Shown: in pieces, positions 26,295 to 35,753 of the stretch
How positions within the stretch are numbered: the first letter of the stretch is position 1
Layout: each line of letters opens with the position of its first letter
From: Candidatus Cloacimonadota bacterium
GTDB taxonomy: Bacteria; Cloacimonadota; Cloacimonadia; Cloacimonadales; Cloacimonadaceae
Direction of reading: 5' to 3'
Assembly: GCA_027318475.1 (NCBI GenBank)
Contig: DAHVPC010000002.1
Location: 1 to 46,089, forward strand
DNA: 46,089 bases
Notes under the pieces: generated by a model
Told to the model about the DNA's origin: nothing
Seen by the model: the letters and a program-made list of their open reading frames with translations, nothing else
Databases searched by the model: none
Translations under genes and position numbers: made by a program

Positions 26295-29200
26295 ATGCGT
26301 AAAATGCTTGTATTAATGGGGCTTATCGCCCTTTGTGGAGTAGCCCCAGCGCTCACTCTGAACGTCAATGTGCCGGCCGGCGCTTTCACCGGCCACACCC
26401 GCGGAACGGAAACCGCGCCTCTGCTGGAACCTGGAGTTCCAGCCCTCAATTACCTACCGGTGCGCGTGCTGCTGCCCTTCGGCGAAACCGTGCAGAGCGT
26501 GAGCGTGACTTGCTCCGCGCCGGAAACCCAGCGCGGCGTGAGCCTGGACTATGTGCGGGCGCAGCAGCGGATTTCGCTTCCGGCTCCGGATCTCACCCAG
26601 CCGGATCCCGCCGTCTGGAACCTGGACGCGCCTTATCCCGCCAAAGATTTCGATTATCTGGGCATCCAAACCATGCGCGGCTTCCAAATCGCCGTCATCA
26701 ACCTCTATCCCTGGAAATACAATCCCCTGCGCCGCGAGATCCTGGCCAGCGGCAGCGTGGAAATCCGGGTCGAGACCGTCCGTGACGCTGACGTGGCGCG
26801 GTCGTCCGCCAATTTCTACGCGCCCGCCCGTTCCGACTCCGACATCCGCGCTCTGGTGCTGAATCCGGAAACCGCGGCCACCTACGCCGCCGCCCCTGCC
26901 TGGCGCGACCACACTCCGCAAAGCCGCCTGATCGACCTCAGCGTACCCAAACAGATGATCATCATCACCAATACCGCCAGCGCGCCGCTCTTCCAGAACT
27001 ACATCCAGTGGCGCAGCGCCCAGAACGTGAGCACCGCGGTGTATCTGACCCCCGATATCTACAGCGCTTATCCTGGCGCGGACAATGCCGCCAAGGTGCG
27101 CAACTTCATCAGCGACGCCTATCAGACCTGGGCCGCCACCTCCACGCCCCTGGAATATGTGATCCTGGGCGGTGACGACGAGATCGTGCCGGAACGCGGA
27201 TGTTATGGCCAGGTGGGCGACACGGTGGACAACCGCATGCCCGTGGACCTCTATTTCAGCAACCTGGACGGAAACTGGAACGCCGACGGAGACGAACTTT
27301 TCGGCGAACAACTGGACCAGACGGACATGCTTCCGGAAGTGCACATCGGCAGATTCCCGGCTGAAACGGCGGCCGAGTTTGGCAACATCCTCCGCAAGAT
27401 CCAATACTACGTGGATTACGATACTTTCAGCAACAACATCGCCGTGATGTTCGGCGAAAATCTGAACATGAACCCCGTTACCTGGGGCGGCGACTACAAG
27501 GACGACGTAGCGCTGCACATCCCCGAAACCTATTTCCTGCGCACGATGTACCAGCGCGACGGCACCTACAGCCCGGAAGGCGTATGGCACGCCATCAACG
27601 AAGGCGCGCATGTGATGAACCACATGGGCCATGCCAACGAAACCTTCCTGCTGGGACAGGGGAACAACACCATCGAGCAACTACAGAACACCGAATACGG
27701 CTTCCTCTATTCCCAGGGCTGCTATCCAGCCGCCTTTGACCAAAGGACCAGCGGCGACGGCGAATCCATCGCGGAACACATGGTCACGACCTCCGGCGGC
27801 CTCTTTTCCTTCATCGGGAACACCCGCTACGGATGGTACGCGCCGGGCAGCATCAACGGCGCTTCGCAGTTCTACGACCGGGAGTATTTCATCGGGCTTT
27901 ACGAGACCCTGAACACCAGGCTGGGCCAGGCTCTCAGCTACTCCCGCCTGCAAAACCTGAACGCCGCGCTGAGCAACGACGTGATGCGCTGGTGCTACTA
28001 TGAAGTGGTGCTTTTCGGGGATCCCTCCATCGAGATTAAATACCCCGATCCTGCCTTGCCGCTCCTCACTTTGGAGGACTACAGCATCAGCGACGTGGAA
28101 GGCGATAACGATGGCAGCATCAACCCCGGCGAGATCATCCGCGTCTACCCCGTGATCCGCAACCATCAGGACTGGGCTACGGCTTACAACGTCAGCGTGC
28201 GCCTGGAAAACCTGCCCGCCGGCGTGCAAAACCTGAGCGGCGACCAGGTGCTGGCGCAGCTCCTGCCCGGCCAGACCAACCCGGCGGATTTCTTTCTGCG
28301 CGTGCAATTGCCTGCCGCTGGAACCTATGGGAACTATACCTTCCAACTGGCATTGGAATCCGTGCATCCCAGCACCAACCTGGGCACGGGCATCCGGAAG
28401 TTTGACCTGAACTACAACATCACCCTCATCGACAACCGCTTTCCCTGGGATTGCCAGGTGGGAACAAAATCCGCGCCCATCGTCCATGACCTGGATGGCG
28501 ACGGCAGCCTGGACATCCTGTATCAGGACGTGTTCGGCGAGGCCTATTTCATTGACAGTGAGGGCGAGGATTTCGACGGCTTTTTCTTCGGGCCGCAGAT
28601 GGACATCATGCGCAGCTCCGCTTTGGGCGACATCACCGGCGACGGCAGCCCGGAAATCGTTTTCGCCAGCCGCACCGGTCGCCTTTCCGCTGCTTCCGCT
28701 GCTGGAACCCAAGTCCTGAATTACCAGGCCGGCAGCCCCTTCCTCTTCACCCCCGTGATCGCCCGCATCGACAACTCCGGCACTGACAAAGTGATAGCCG
28801 GTTCCCTGAACGGAAACCTACACGCCGTCAATGCCGACGGCACGCCGGTCAACGGATTTCCGGTCAATCTGGGCGCCGCGTTCTACTCCGAACTGGCAGC
28901 CGCGGACCTCGACTCCGACGGCCTGCTGGAGATCATCGCCGGCACCCAGGACGGCAAACTGCACATCATCAATGGCGACGGCAGCGAAGCGCCCGGATTC
29001 CCCATCCAACTGGACGCCCCGATCACCGGCTCGCCCGTGATTCTGGACAACAACGACATCCTGGTGGGCACGAACAGCCACGCGCTGCTGCTTTCCCACC
29101 AGGGCTACATCCATTTCAACGAACCGATCGCTTCGCCCATGGCTGGTGGAGCGGTGTTGGCGGATATGAACGGCAACGGCGACCTGGAACTGGTGTTCGT

Positions 29201-29906
29201 CACGCTGAACGGAATGCTCTATGTGATGTACCAGAACGGCGATGTGGCGCCAGGCTTCCCGGTTGAGTTGGGCGCCAATTTCAACACTCCGCCGCTGATC
29301 GCCAACCTGGACGGCGACTATTACCCGGAGATCCTGCTCAGTTCCTACGTGAACTCCGTGTATGGCTACAATCAAGACGGCACTCCGCTCGCGGGATTTC
29401 CCTTCATCACCTCCTACAATGGCTGCACGCCCGCCACGCTCTGCGATTTCGACGGCGACGGCATGCTCAAACTGGTGAGCGGTTACTCCACCGGAGTGCT
29501 GATGCTCAATCTGCGCCGCCCGGAAACACCCATCATGCCTTGGGTCACATACAGGGGTTCGCTGAAACGCCAGGGCAGTTATGCCGGCACCGGCTATGTT
29601 TCCGGCGACGATCCCGCCGTTCCAGCAATTTCAACGCAACTGGCGCAGAACTACCCCAATCCCTTCAAGCCCAGCACCACCATCGCCTATCAGACCGCCA
29701 AAGACGGCTCTGCCAAACTCTGCGTTTACAACCTCAAGGGCCAGTTGGTGCGCGTGCTGCAGGACGGCAACCTCGCCAAAGGCGCGCACAGCGTGGTTTG
29801 GGACGGGCGCGACGCCAATGGCAACGCCGTTTCCAGCGGAGTGTACCTTTACCGCCTGCAGAACGGCGGCACGGAACTCACGCGGCGCATGCTGCTGTTG
29901 AAATGA
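26295..29906 (+). CDS. Gingipain-like C25 cysteine peptidase with FG-GAP repeats and type IX-type sorting domain
   Basis: The 1203-aa secreted protein starts at ATG 26295, 8 nt after AAGGA; ATG 26286 has no room for a ribosome site. A signal peptide (KMLVLMGLIALCGVAPA) is followed by a propeptide-like region to about 200. The C25 catalytic domain (about 215-575) has YVILGGDDEIVP, the His in NHMGHANE (His446) and the Cys in LYSQGCYPAAF (Cys476). A beta-sandwich is followed by about six FG-GAP/VCBS-type repeats (DLDGDGSLDILY, DITGDGSPEIVF, DLDSDGLLEIIAGTQDGKLHIIN, DMNGNGDLELVF...). The end is LAQNYPNPFKPSTTI...SGVYLYRLQNGGTELTRRMLLLK. Expected: an extracellular protease with a calcium-binding propeller-like adhesion part. 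Confidence 0.9.
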   Translation: MRKMLVLMGLIALCGVAPALTLNVNVPAGAFTGHTRGTETAPLLEPGVPALNYLPVRVLLPFGETVQSVSVTCSAPETQRGVSLDYVRAQQRISLPAPDLTQPDPAVWNLDAPYPAKDFDYLGIQTMRGFQIAVINLYPWKYNPLRREILASGSVEIRVETVRDADVARSSANFYAPARSDSDIRALVLNPETAATYAAAPAWRDHTPQSRLIDLSVPKQMIIITNTASAPLFQNYIQWRSAQNVSTAVYLTPDIYSAYPGADNAAKVRNFISDAYQTWAATSTPLEYVILGGDDEIVPERGCYGQVGDTVDNRMPVDLYFSNLDGNWNADGDELFGEQLDQTDMLPEVHIGRFPAETAAEFGNILRKIQYYVDYDTFSNNIAVMFGENLNMNPVTWGGDYKDDVALHIPETYFLRTMYQRDGTYSPEGVWHAINEGAHVMNHMGHANETFLLGQGNNTIEQLQNTEYGFLYSQGCYPAAFDQRTSGDGESIAEHMVTTSGGLFSFIGNTRYGWYAPGSINGASQFYDREYFIGLYETLNTRLGQALSYSRLQNLNAALSNDVMRWCYYEVVLFGDPSIEIKYPDPALPLLTLEDYSISDVEGDNDGSINPGEIIRVYPVIRNHQDWATAYNVSVRLENLPAGVQNLSGDQVLAQLLPGQTNPADFFLRVQLPAAGTYGNYTFQLALESVHPSTNLGTGIRKFDLNYNITLIDNRFPWDCQVGTKSAPIVHDLDGDGSLDILYQDVFGEAYFIDSEGEDFDGFFFGPQMDIMRSSALGDITGDGSPEIVFASRTGRLSAASAAGTQVLNYQAGSPFLFTPVIARIDNSGTDKVIAGSLNGNLHAVNADGTPVNGFPVNLGAAFYSELAAADLDSDGLLEIIAGTQDGKLHIINGDGSEAPGFPIQLDAPITGSPVILDNNDILVGTNSHALLLSHQGYIHFNEPIASPMAGGAVLADMNGNGDLELVFVTLNGMLYVMYQNGDVAPGFPVELGANFNTPPLIANLDGDYYPEILLSSYVNSVYGYNQDGTPLAGFPFITSYNGCTPATLCDFDGDGMLKLVSGYSTGVLMLNLRRPETPIMPWVTYRGSLKRQGSYAGTGYVSGDDPAVPAISTQLAQNYPNPFKPSTTIAYQTAKDGSAKLCVYNLKGQLVRVLQDGNLAKGAHSVVWDGRDANGNAVSSGVYLYRLQNGGTELTRRMLLLK

Positions 29907-30076
29907 AGAATACAACCTGGTTCCAAGATCTGAATAAGCCGCGGAAAAACACGGCAAAGCGCGATTTTACACGGATCTCCAGCAGGCTGTCTGTTTCCGC
30001 GGGAATCGACTTTTTCCGGGTGTTTCCGCGTTCCCATCAAGGTTTGAATACACAATAAACATATAAGGAGACTACC

Positions 30077-30997
30077 ATGCCCAAAGTATTGATCGCCACC
30101 GAGAAACCCTTCGCCGCGGAAGCGGTGCAACTGATCAAGGCCGAATTGGACGCCGCCGGATATCCCCATGCCTGGCTGGAAAACTACACGGACGTGAATG
30201 ACTTCCATGCCGCCGTAGCCGACGCTGAGGCCCTCATCATCCGCAGCGACATTGTGGACGAAGCCGTCCTCAACGCCGCCAAACTGCTCAAGATCGTGGT
30301 CCGTGCCGGAGCCGGATATGACAACATCGACCTCAAAGCCGCCACAGCGCACGACGTCGTGGCCATGAACACCCCCGGCCAAAACTCCAACGCCGTGGCC
30401 GAACTGGCGCTGGCCATGATGATCTACATGGCGCGCGGCAAATTCAACGGCAAGAGCGGCACCGAACTCGCCGGCAAGAAACTGGTGCTCTACGGCTTCG
30501 GCTTCGTCGCCCGCTACCTTGCCAAAATGGCCCGGGGCATCGGCATGGACGTCTATGCCTACGATCCCTACCTGAGCGCCGAAATCATGACCAAGGAAGG
30601 CGTAACGGCCCTTTCCACGGTTGAGGACATCTTCAAGACCGGCGACTTCATCTCCCTGCACATTCCCGCCACAGCCGAAACCAAGAAATCCATCAACTGG
30701 AACCTGCTCAGCCTCGTGAAACCCGGCTGCATCCTGGTGAATACCGCGCGTAAGGAAGTCATCGACGAGGAAGCGCTGCTCAAGGCCTTCGCCGAAAAGA
30801 AGAAGTTCCGCTATGTGAGCGACGTCGAGCCGGAATGCCACGCCCAACTCCTGGAAACCTACGCCGACCGCTATTACTGCACCCCCAAGAAAATGGGCGC
30901 CCAGACCGAGGAAGCCAACATCAACGCCGGAGTCGCCGCCGCCAAACAGATCGTGGCCTTCTTCGAGAAAGGTGACAAGACCTACAAAGTGAACTGA
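30077..30997 (+). CDS. serA: D-3-phosphoglycerate dehydrogenase, Bacteroides-type short form
   Basis: The enzyme oxidises 3-phosphoglycerate with NAD in the first step of serine synthesis. The 306-aa protein has the 2-hydroxyacid dehydrogenase fold: VVRAGAGYDNIDL (75-86), nucleotide site LYGFGFVARYLA (GxGxxA instead of GxGxxG), VNTARKEVID with catalytic Arg225, and TPKKMGAQTEEANINAG, where the usual catalytic His of TPHxG is Lys271. The same KKMGAQT motif is what I remember from Bacteroides SerA, so this is a subfamily trait rather than damage. The C-terminal ACT regulatory domain of long SerA is absent. AAGGAG lies 6 nt before the ATG. No serC or serB is adjacent. A terminator follows. Confidence 0.88.
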   Translation: MPKVLIATEKPFAAEAVQLIKAELDAAGYPHAWLENYTDVNDFHAAVADAEALIIRSDIVDEAVLNAAKLLKIVVRAGAGYDNIDLKAATAHDVVAMNTPGQNSNAVAELALAMMIYMARGKFNGKSGTELAGKKLVLYGFGFVARYLAKMARGIGMDVYAYDPYLSAEIMTKEGVTALSTVEDIFKTGDFISLHIPATAETKKSINWNLLSLVKPGCILVNTARKEVIDEEALLKAFAEKKKFRYVSDVEPECHAQLLETYADRYYCTPKKMGAQTEEANINAGVAAAKQIVAFFEKGDKTYKVN

Positions 30998-31023
30998 ACC
31001 CCGGTTTCCGGAGTATAAGCATC

Positions 31024-31053
31024 AAACCCCCGTTGGTAAACGGGGTTTTTTTT
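31024..31053 (+). terminator. Rho-independent terminator of serA
   Basis: CCCCGTT (31028-31034), loop GGTA, AACGGGG (31039-31045), then eight T. Flanking A/T pairs extend the stem. Confidence 0.88.
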
Positions 31054-31261
31054 CAGAGCAAAGAGCAAAGATGATGTCCACGAATTGAACGAACTTAAGG
31101 GAGAGGCGGAAGAGTGGAAAGGTGAAGCAGTGTTCCGGTCTGTGTTTCCCCTTTCCATCTTTCCACTTTCTCCGTCTTTTTCTACCTCAGTGTCTCTGTG
31201 TTGAATAGTCTTTTCCTCTGCCTTTCTCCGCTTTGGCTCCACTATTCTCTGTGTTAAAAAA

Positions 31262-31290
31262 ACCGCGTGAACGCATTGTTCCTGCCATGT
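31262..31290 (+). repeat. Dispersed repeat family D, copy D5
   Basis: ACCGCGTGAACGCATTGTTC then CTGCCATGT. It differs from D2 at three positions. Confidence 0.65.
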
Positions 31291-31322
31291 GCAACGCATT
31301 TTTGCAGTAAAAAAACCGCTGC

Positions 31323-31411
31323 GCTCCCGTCATCACTGCGGTATCACTGCGCGGTCATTGCGCGCTTTGCCCGTAATGACCGCGCAATCATCGCGCAATG
31401 GTAACGGGAGC
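31323..31411 (+). repeat. Dispersed repeat family C, copy C2 (palindromic)
   Basis: The ends are GCTCCCGT and ACGGGAGC. Inside, GCGCGGTCATT (31349-31359) faces AATGACCGCGC (31375-31385) around GCGCGCTTTGCCCGT. The whole element can fold into one long stem with bulges, like a REP/BIME unit. Confidence 0.85.
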
Positions 31412-31532
31412 CGGTTGACGGGTGAACAGGACTGGAAGGCTGAACTTACGTTTCATGCATGGCCTATAATGCTGCCCAATATGCGGAAGGCATGGCCGGG
31501 ATGAATCCAGGCAAGATTAAATAAAATAATTC

Positions 31533-31561
31533 TTGACATTTTGCGCCAAGCGCACAAGTTG
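31533..31561 (+). promoter_or_regulatory. Predicted promoter (TTGACA-N21-TG)
   Basis: TTGACA (31533-31538), TG at 31560-31561. The -10 (CAAGTT) is weak. The leader to the gene at 31713 would be about 145 nt. Confidence 0.35.
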
Positions 31562-31712
31562 CGAACGGTTTTCTTCCGTCATAGTTGTCTGCGTGGCGGA
31601 TGTTTTGAGAATCCTCAAGGCCAGACAGGCAGTTCTGCCGGCGCTCCTCTGCGTTGTGTGGCGGGATTCGCAGGCGTTGTATCAACCGAGTCGCGAGCGT
31701 ATGGAGGTTCAA

Positions 31713-34490
31713 ATGAAATACGTAAGCCTGGCACTTGTTGTTGTATTTTCCCTGGCAGGCAGTCTGCTTTATGCCCAGCAAACCGGCAAGGACCAATCCG
31801 CGGTCAATTCAGCAAACAGCACTTTGAGATATCCGGCGGTCGATCCCGATGCCTATGAAAACGACGATACATCCAACACCGCCCAAGCCATCCAGATCTA
31901 TTCCACCCTGCACACCCAGAACCACACGATCGATTCTCCACCTCCTGCTGCGGACCTCGATTGGTTCAGGTTTTACGCGGAACCGGGCAGGACCTATTAC
32001 TTCTGGTCCACCGGCTCCACCAACACCGGCATCGGTTTGCTCGAGGATAACGGAACCACCCAGCTCGATTCGGATGACGACAGCGGGGACGGCAATAACT
32101 TCTTCCTGCAGTTCGAGCCTGTAAGCGCCGGGTATTACAAACTGCTCGTTTCCGGTTACGCCGCGGGCTCCTATGTGTTTGCCGCCCTCTACACCAACGC
32201 TGATCCCTTTGAGCCGGATGACCTGCCCACCCAATATACGGAACTGGCGTTGACCCCCTCTGCGCAAACCCAAGCCCACACCCTGCATTGGAAATCCGAT
32301 GCCGATTGGTTCGGTTTCCAGGCTGAAGTGGGCAAACTGAGCATCTTCCTGACCACTGGATTCACCAATACCAGCGCCTGGATCTATGCCGACGACGGCG
32401 TAACCCTGCTGGCTTCTGCAGAAAGCGGAGGCACGGAGAGCAATTTCTCATTGGTGTTTGATCCCGGCTACTCCGGCCACTATCTGCTCAAGATCGGCAG
32501 CAACAGTGCCGCGGAAGTAGGACCCTATTTGCTCAGTTACAGATGGGGCATGTTGCCGGATGCCTATGAGCCGGACGATACGATCGCGCAAGCCTACGCC
32601 CTGGACATCCAGGCCGCGGAACAGTCTCAGCCCCGCAACCTGCAATCCGACACCGACCAGGATTGGTGCGCGTTCACGGTCCAGGTTGGCTACACCTATT
32701 CGTTCTGGTCCACTGGGCCGACCGATACCCAGATCTGGATTCACGACACCAGCGGCTACTGGATGCTCGATTATGATGACAACGACGGCGAGGGCTCCAA
32801 CTTCCGTTTACGTTACACCGCCACCACCAACGAAGATCTCATGCTCAAGATCGCAGGCGTTTCCGGTTCTGCGGGCCCCTATTGGTTTCATTACGCCAGA
32901 TCACGGACTTGGGGCAACGATTGGGTTTGGGCGGCCAACGCTCCAGGCAGCGGAGAAGTGCGCGCGTCAGCCACGGATCCCGTCTCCGGCTGCACTTACG
33001 TGACCGGCAGTTTCACAGGAGCGGCGACCTTCAGCGCCACAACCCTCTATGATCTGAACCTCGGCGATATCTTCATCGCCAAGATCGATCCCGCGGGAAA
33101 CTGGCTGTGGGCGGTCCGAGCCGGAGGGTATTATCCGGATTCGGGCACGGATATCGCGGTAAGCTCGGATGGCAGTTATATCTACGTCAGCGGATACTTT
33201 CAGGGAGCTGCCGATTTCGGGCCTTTCGCGCTATCCAGCAACGGTTACTATTCTGATTCCTTTGTCGCCAAACTAAGCAGTTCCGGCAATTGGATTTGGG
33301 TTGCCCAAGCGGGTGGTAACGGCACAGGTAGAGCCGAAACACTGTGTTTGGGCTCTGGTGGCGATATCATCGTGGCTGGGCAGTGTTCCGCCGGCACTTA
33401 TTTCGGGACGGCATACATGGCTTATAACTGCAAATACATCGCCAAACTGTTCCCGGACGGTAACTGGTTCGGAGCGGCGCCAGCCGTCTATACAGACAAT
33501 AGCGGCGGCAACGACATGAATCTGTGCGCGGGTTCAGACGGCTGCTTCTATCTTGCCGCGGCCTTTCACGGCACTGCCCATTTCGGAAGCATCACGCTGG
33601 TCAGCACGGCAACCGGCACGGACACCTTCGTTGCCAAATTCGACTCCAACGGAATTTGGCAATGGGCTGTCGATTCAAACGCGCTTGGCACCTGCTTGCC
33701 GATGAGTATTTGTTTCCAGGGTGACGCCTGCTACTTAACGGGATCTTATGATGGATCGACCTATTTTGGAGATTATGCTCACCTTAGCGGCGATAACGAT
33801 GTTTTTGTGGCGAAGATCGATACCGCCGGCAACTGGATCTGGGCTGTCGGAACAGGTGACTGGGAATATGACTATGGCTACGATATCTGCGCCGATGCCA
33901 ACGGAGTTGTGGTGGTGGGGCACTTTAAGGGCACAGCCCAATTTGGAGCAGTTGAACTGGTCGCCGACGTTGATTGGGGCGATGTCTTCGCGGCCAAACT
34001 CAATTCCTCCGGAAATTGGATCTGGGCAACTCAAGCCGGAGGATCAGGATCTGACGAGGCAAAAGCGGTCAGTTACCATCCTGCCTCGGGGAAACTATCT
34101 GTTGCAGGACGCCACACCGAGACCTGCGATTTCGACACTTTTTCGGTGACCGGCAGCGGATTCTTCGTTGCCCAACTCAGCGATCTCGCTGCGCCTCCAG
34201 GAACGCCACTGGCGCCGCAAAACCTGGATGTATCCTGGTATTCCGTGTTCGATCCCTGGACTCATACTTCGTTCGTGTATGAAAAAGTGACTTGGAATCC
34301 GGTGACGCTGGATACCAACGGGCTGCCTCTGACGCCGAGTTTTTACAACGTCTATTACGCGGACCTGCCTTACGTAACCTACTCCATGCTGGGAACGACC
34401 ACCGTCTGTGAGTTTTCCCGCTTGCTGGGTTCCGCCCATATGCCCATGCCGGCTCGTGGATTCTACTACATTAAGGCGGTCGCGCCGTAA
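31713..34490 (+). CDS. Large secreted protein with three PPC-like domains and SBBP beta-propeller repeats
   Basis: The chosen ATG at 31713 (925 aa) follows GGAGG by 5 nt and gives a signal peptide (KYVSLALVVVFSLAGSLLYA); the track frame starts at 31533. Three domains of the pre-peptidase C-terminal (PPC) type follow, each beginning DxYExDDT / DPFEPDDL and containing ADLDWFRF / DADWFGF / DQDWCAF. The second half has SBBP-type repeats (GNWLWAVRAGG..., VSGYFQGAADFG..., DSFVAKLSSSGNWIWVAQAGG), then a fibronectin-III-like end. No FlgD-type sorting tail is evident. The SBBP part closely resembles the last gene of the window. Likely a surface or extracellular adhesion protein; no catalytic motif is seen. 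Confidence 0.82.
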   Translation: MKYVSLALVVVFSLAGSLLYAQQTGKDQSAVNSANSTLRYPAVDPDAYENDDTSNTAQAIQIYSTLHTQNHTIDSPPPAADLDWFRFYAEPGRTYYFWSTGSTNTGIGLLEDNGTTQLDSDDDSGDGNNFFLQFEPVSAGYYKLLVSGYAAGSYVFAALYTNADPFEPDDLPTQYTELALTPSAQTQAHTLHWKSDADWFGFQAEVGKLSIFLTTGFTNTSAWIYADDGVTLLASAESGGTESNFSLVFDPGYSGHYLLKIGSNSAAEVGPYLLSYRWGMLPDAYEPDDTIAQAYALDIQAAEQSQPRNLQSDTDQDWCAFTVQVGYTYSFWSTGPTDTQIWIHDTSGYWMLDYDDNDGEGSNFRLRYTATTNEDLMLKIAGVSGSAGPYWFHYARSRTWGNDWVWAANAPGSGEVRASATDPVSGCTYVTGSFTGAATFSATTLYDLNLGDIFIAKIDPAGNWLWAVRAGGYYPDSGTDIAVSSDGSYIYVSGYFQGAADFGPFALSSNGYYSDSFVAKLSSSGNWIWVAQAGGNGTGRAETLCLGSGGDIIVAGQCSAGTYFGTAYMAYNCKYIAKLFPDGNWFGAAPAVYTDNSGGNDMNLCAGSDGCFYLAAAFHGTAHFGSITLVSTATGTDTFVAKFDSNGIWQWAVDSNALGTCLPMSICFQGDACYLTGSYDGSTYFGDYAHLSGDNDVFVAKIDTAGNWIWAVGTGDWEYDYGYDICADANGVVVVGHFKGTAQFGAVELVADVDWGDVFAAKLNSSGNWIWATQAGGSGSDEAKAVSYHPASGKLSVAGRHTETCDFDTFSVTGSGFFVAQLSDLAAPPGTPLAPQNLDVSWYSVFDPWTHTSFVYEKVTWNPVTLDTNGLPLTPSFYNVYYADLPYVTYSMLGTTTVCEFSRLLGSAHMPMPARGFYYIKAVAP

Positions 34491-34564
34491 GGTGCCTCAT
34501 TTGAACAGGCCTTGCACGCCACCTCTGCTCCGTTTCCTCTGAGGTGAAAGATGCTTTTGCTGCC

Positions 34565-35731
34565 TCACTCTCCGTAGATGGAAGTAACCTTGTAAAACCT
34601 GTAGACTCCGCTCTCAGGAGCCGACCACTCGCTCGGGCCGAAAGTGCCGCCGAGGTCTTCCGCCCAGGTTCCTTCCGGAAGCGGAGCCGAATAGACCTTG
34701 TAGGTTTCGATGCCGTAGAGGTCTTGCCAGGCCAGGGAAACCACGCCATCGGCAACGCTGATGGTCAGGAAAGCCGGAACGCCGTCGGAGAACTGGCAAC
34801 TGGCGGGAAAGCCCCAGGCTCCTTCGCTGTTTTGGCAGCGGATGTAGAGCGTGTGGTTGCCGTGCTCGACCGGTCCGATGTAGAGGGGCAGGTTCACGCT
34901 TAGGGAAGCGCCGTTGGCCACCTCCACTCCGGTCCCGTTGCCGAAGCCGGGGTCGCTGTCGATGAAGTATTCCAGCCGGGTGATCTGTGCTGCCGGCGCC
35001 ATTGCGGGGTAGGGGATGAAGAACACCAGTTTCTGCGGCATGCTCCAGCGCCCTCCATTGTCGCGGGCGCGCACCAAGATACGGTGAATGCCGGGGACCA
35101 GCGCGGCGGTGCCGATCAGTTGGTCCAATTCCACAGCGTTGCGGCTGTAGATCGGAGTTCCGTTGCCAGCGCCGGGATCGGCGTCGAAGAAGTACTCGAC
35201 CTCAGCCACTGTCCCTTCCTCAAAAGGTGGAGCGTCATAGGGGATGTAAAAGACCTGGCTGCGGGGCAGGCTCCAAACTCCCCCGTCATCTTTGGCGCGC
35301 ACGTAGAGACGGTGGATCCCGGGAACCAGCGCGGCGGTGGCGATCACTTCATCCAGTTCCAACGTGTTGCGTCCATAGAGCGGGATTCCGTTGCCCGGTC
35401 CGGGATCGGCGTCGAAGTAGTATTCGAGTTCCGCCACGGTCCTGGGTTCGAAGGGCGGAGCGTCGTAGGGGATGAAGAAGACCTGGCTGCGGGGCAGGCT
35501 CCAGAATCCTTCGTCGCTGCGGGAGCGCACATAGAGGCGGTGGATCCCGGCGTTGAGCGAGGCGGTGCTGATCGACTGATCGATGTCCACGGCGCTGCGC
35601 CCATAGATCTGGATTCCGTTGCCGGGACCGGGATCGGCGTCAAAAAAGTACTCGATGTGGTCCACCACTGCCAGGCAGAGCGCCATCCCGCCCAGCCAGA
35701 GAACCAGCGCGGCTAATAGCGGCAGTTTCAT
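34565..35731 (-). CDS. Secreted protein with four EYFFDxDPGxGNG repeats
   Basis: The 388-aa protein starts at ATG 35731 (AAGGA 6 nt upstream; the ATG at 35737 has no spacer). A signal segment (KLPLLAALVLWLGGMALCLA) is followed by four repeats of about 75 residues, each beginning (I/L/V)EYFFDADPGPGNG and ending (L)YVR...WSLPRSQVFFIPYDAPPFE. The first three are highly alike even at DNA level; the fourth is diverged. A final fibronectin-III-like domain (TISVADGVVSLAWQDLYGIETYKVYSA) closes the protein. The D-x-D-x-G-x-G-N-G loop could bind calcium. I know the repeat only as a feature of FCB surface proteins of unknown role. It is 22 nt downstream of the beta-helix gene, same operon. Confidence 0.78.
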   Translation of the reverse strand: MKLPLLAALVLWLGGMALCLAVVDHIEYFFDADPGPGNGIQIYGRSAVDIDQSISTASLNAGIHRLYVRSRSDEGFWSLPRSQVFFIPYDAPPFEPRTVAELEYYFDADPGPGNGIPLYGRNTLELDEVIATAALVPGIHRLYVRAKDDGGVWSLPRSQVFYIPYDAPPFEEGTVAEVEYFFDADPGAGNGTPIYSRNAVELDQLIGTAALVPGIHRILVRARDNGGRWSMPQKLVFFIPYPAMAPAAQITRLEYFIDSDPGFGNGTGVEVANGASLSVNLPLYIGPVEHGNHTLYIRCQNSEGAWGFPASCQFSDGVPAFLTISVADGVVSLAWQDLYGIETYKVYSAPLPEGTWAEDLGGTFGPSEWSAPESGVYRFYKVTSIYGE

Positions 35732-35753
35732 GGTCATTCCTTCGCCACGGAAC

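Larger units (their letters stand above)
30998..31712. other. Long non-coding gap with terminator, repeats D5 and C2, and a promoter
   Basis: 715 nt without a supported gene. It includes the serA terminator, a pyrimidine-rich stretch (TTTCCCCTTTCCATCTTTCC ... CTCAGTGTCTCTGTG), D5, the palindrome C2, and TTGACA at 31533. Start codons of the listed ORF at 31533-31712 have no ribosome site. Confidence 0.7.

Noticed and set aside
26009-26302. 97-aa plus-strand ORF
   Set aside because: Translates repeat B3 and the C25 promoter; no ribosome site.
30077-30997. serA as a degraded pseudogene because the catalytic His and the third Gly are replaced
   Set aside because: The same KKMGAQT motif is typical of the Bacteroides-type SerA as I remember it, and the frame, length and ribosome site are intact.
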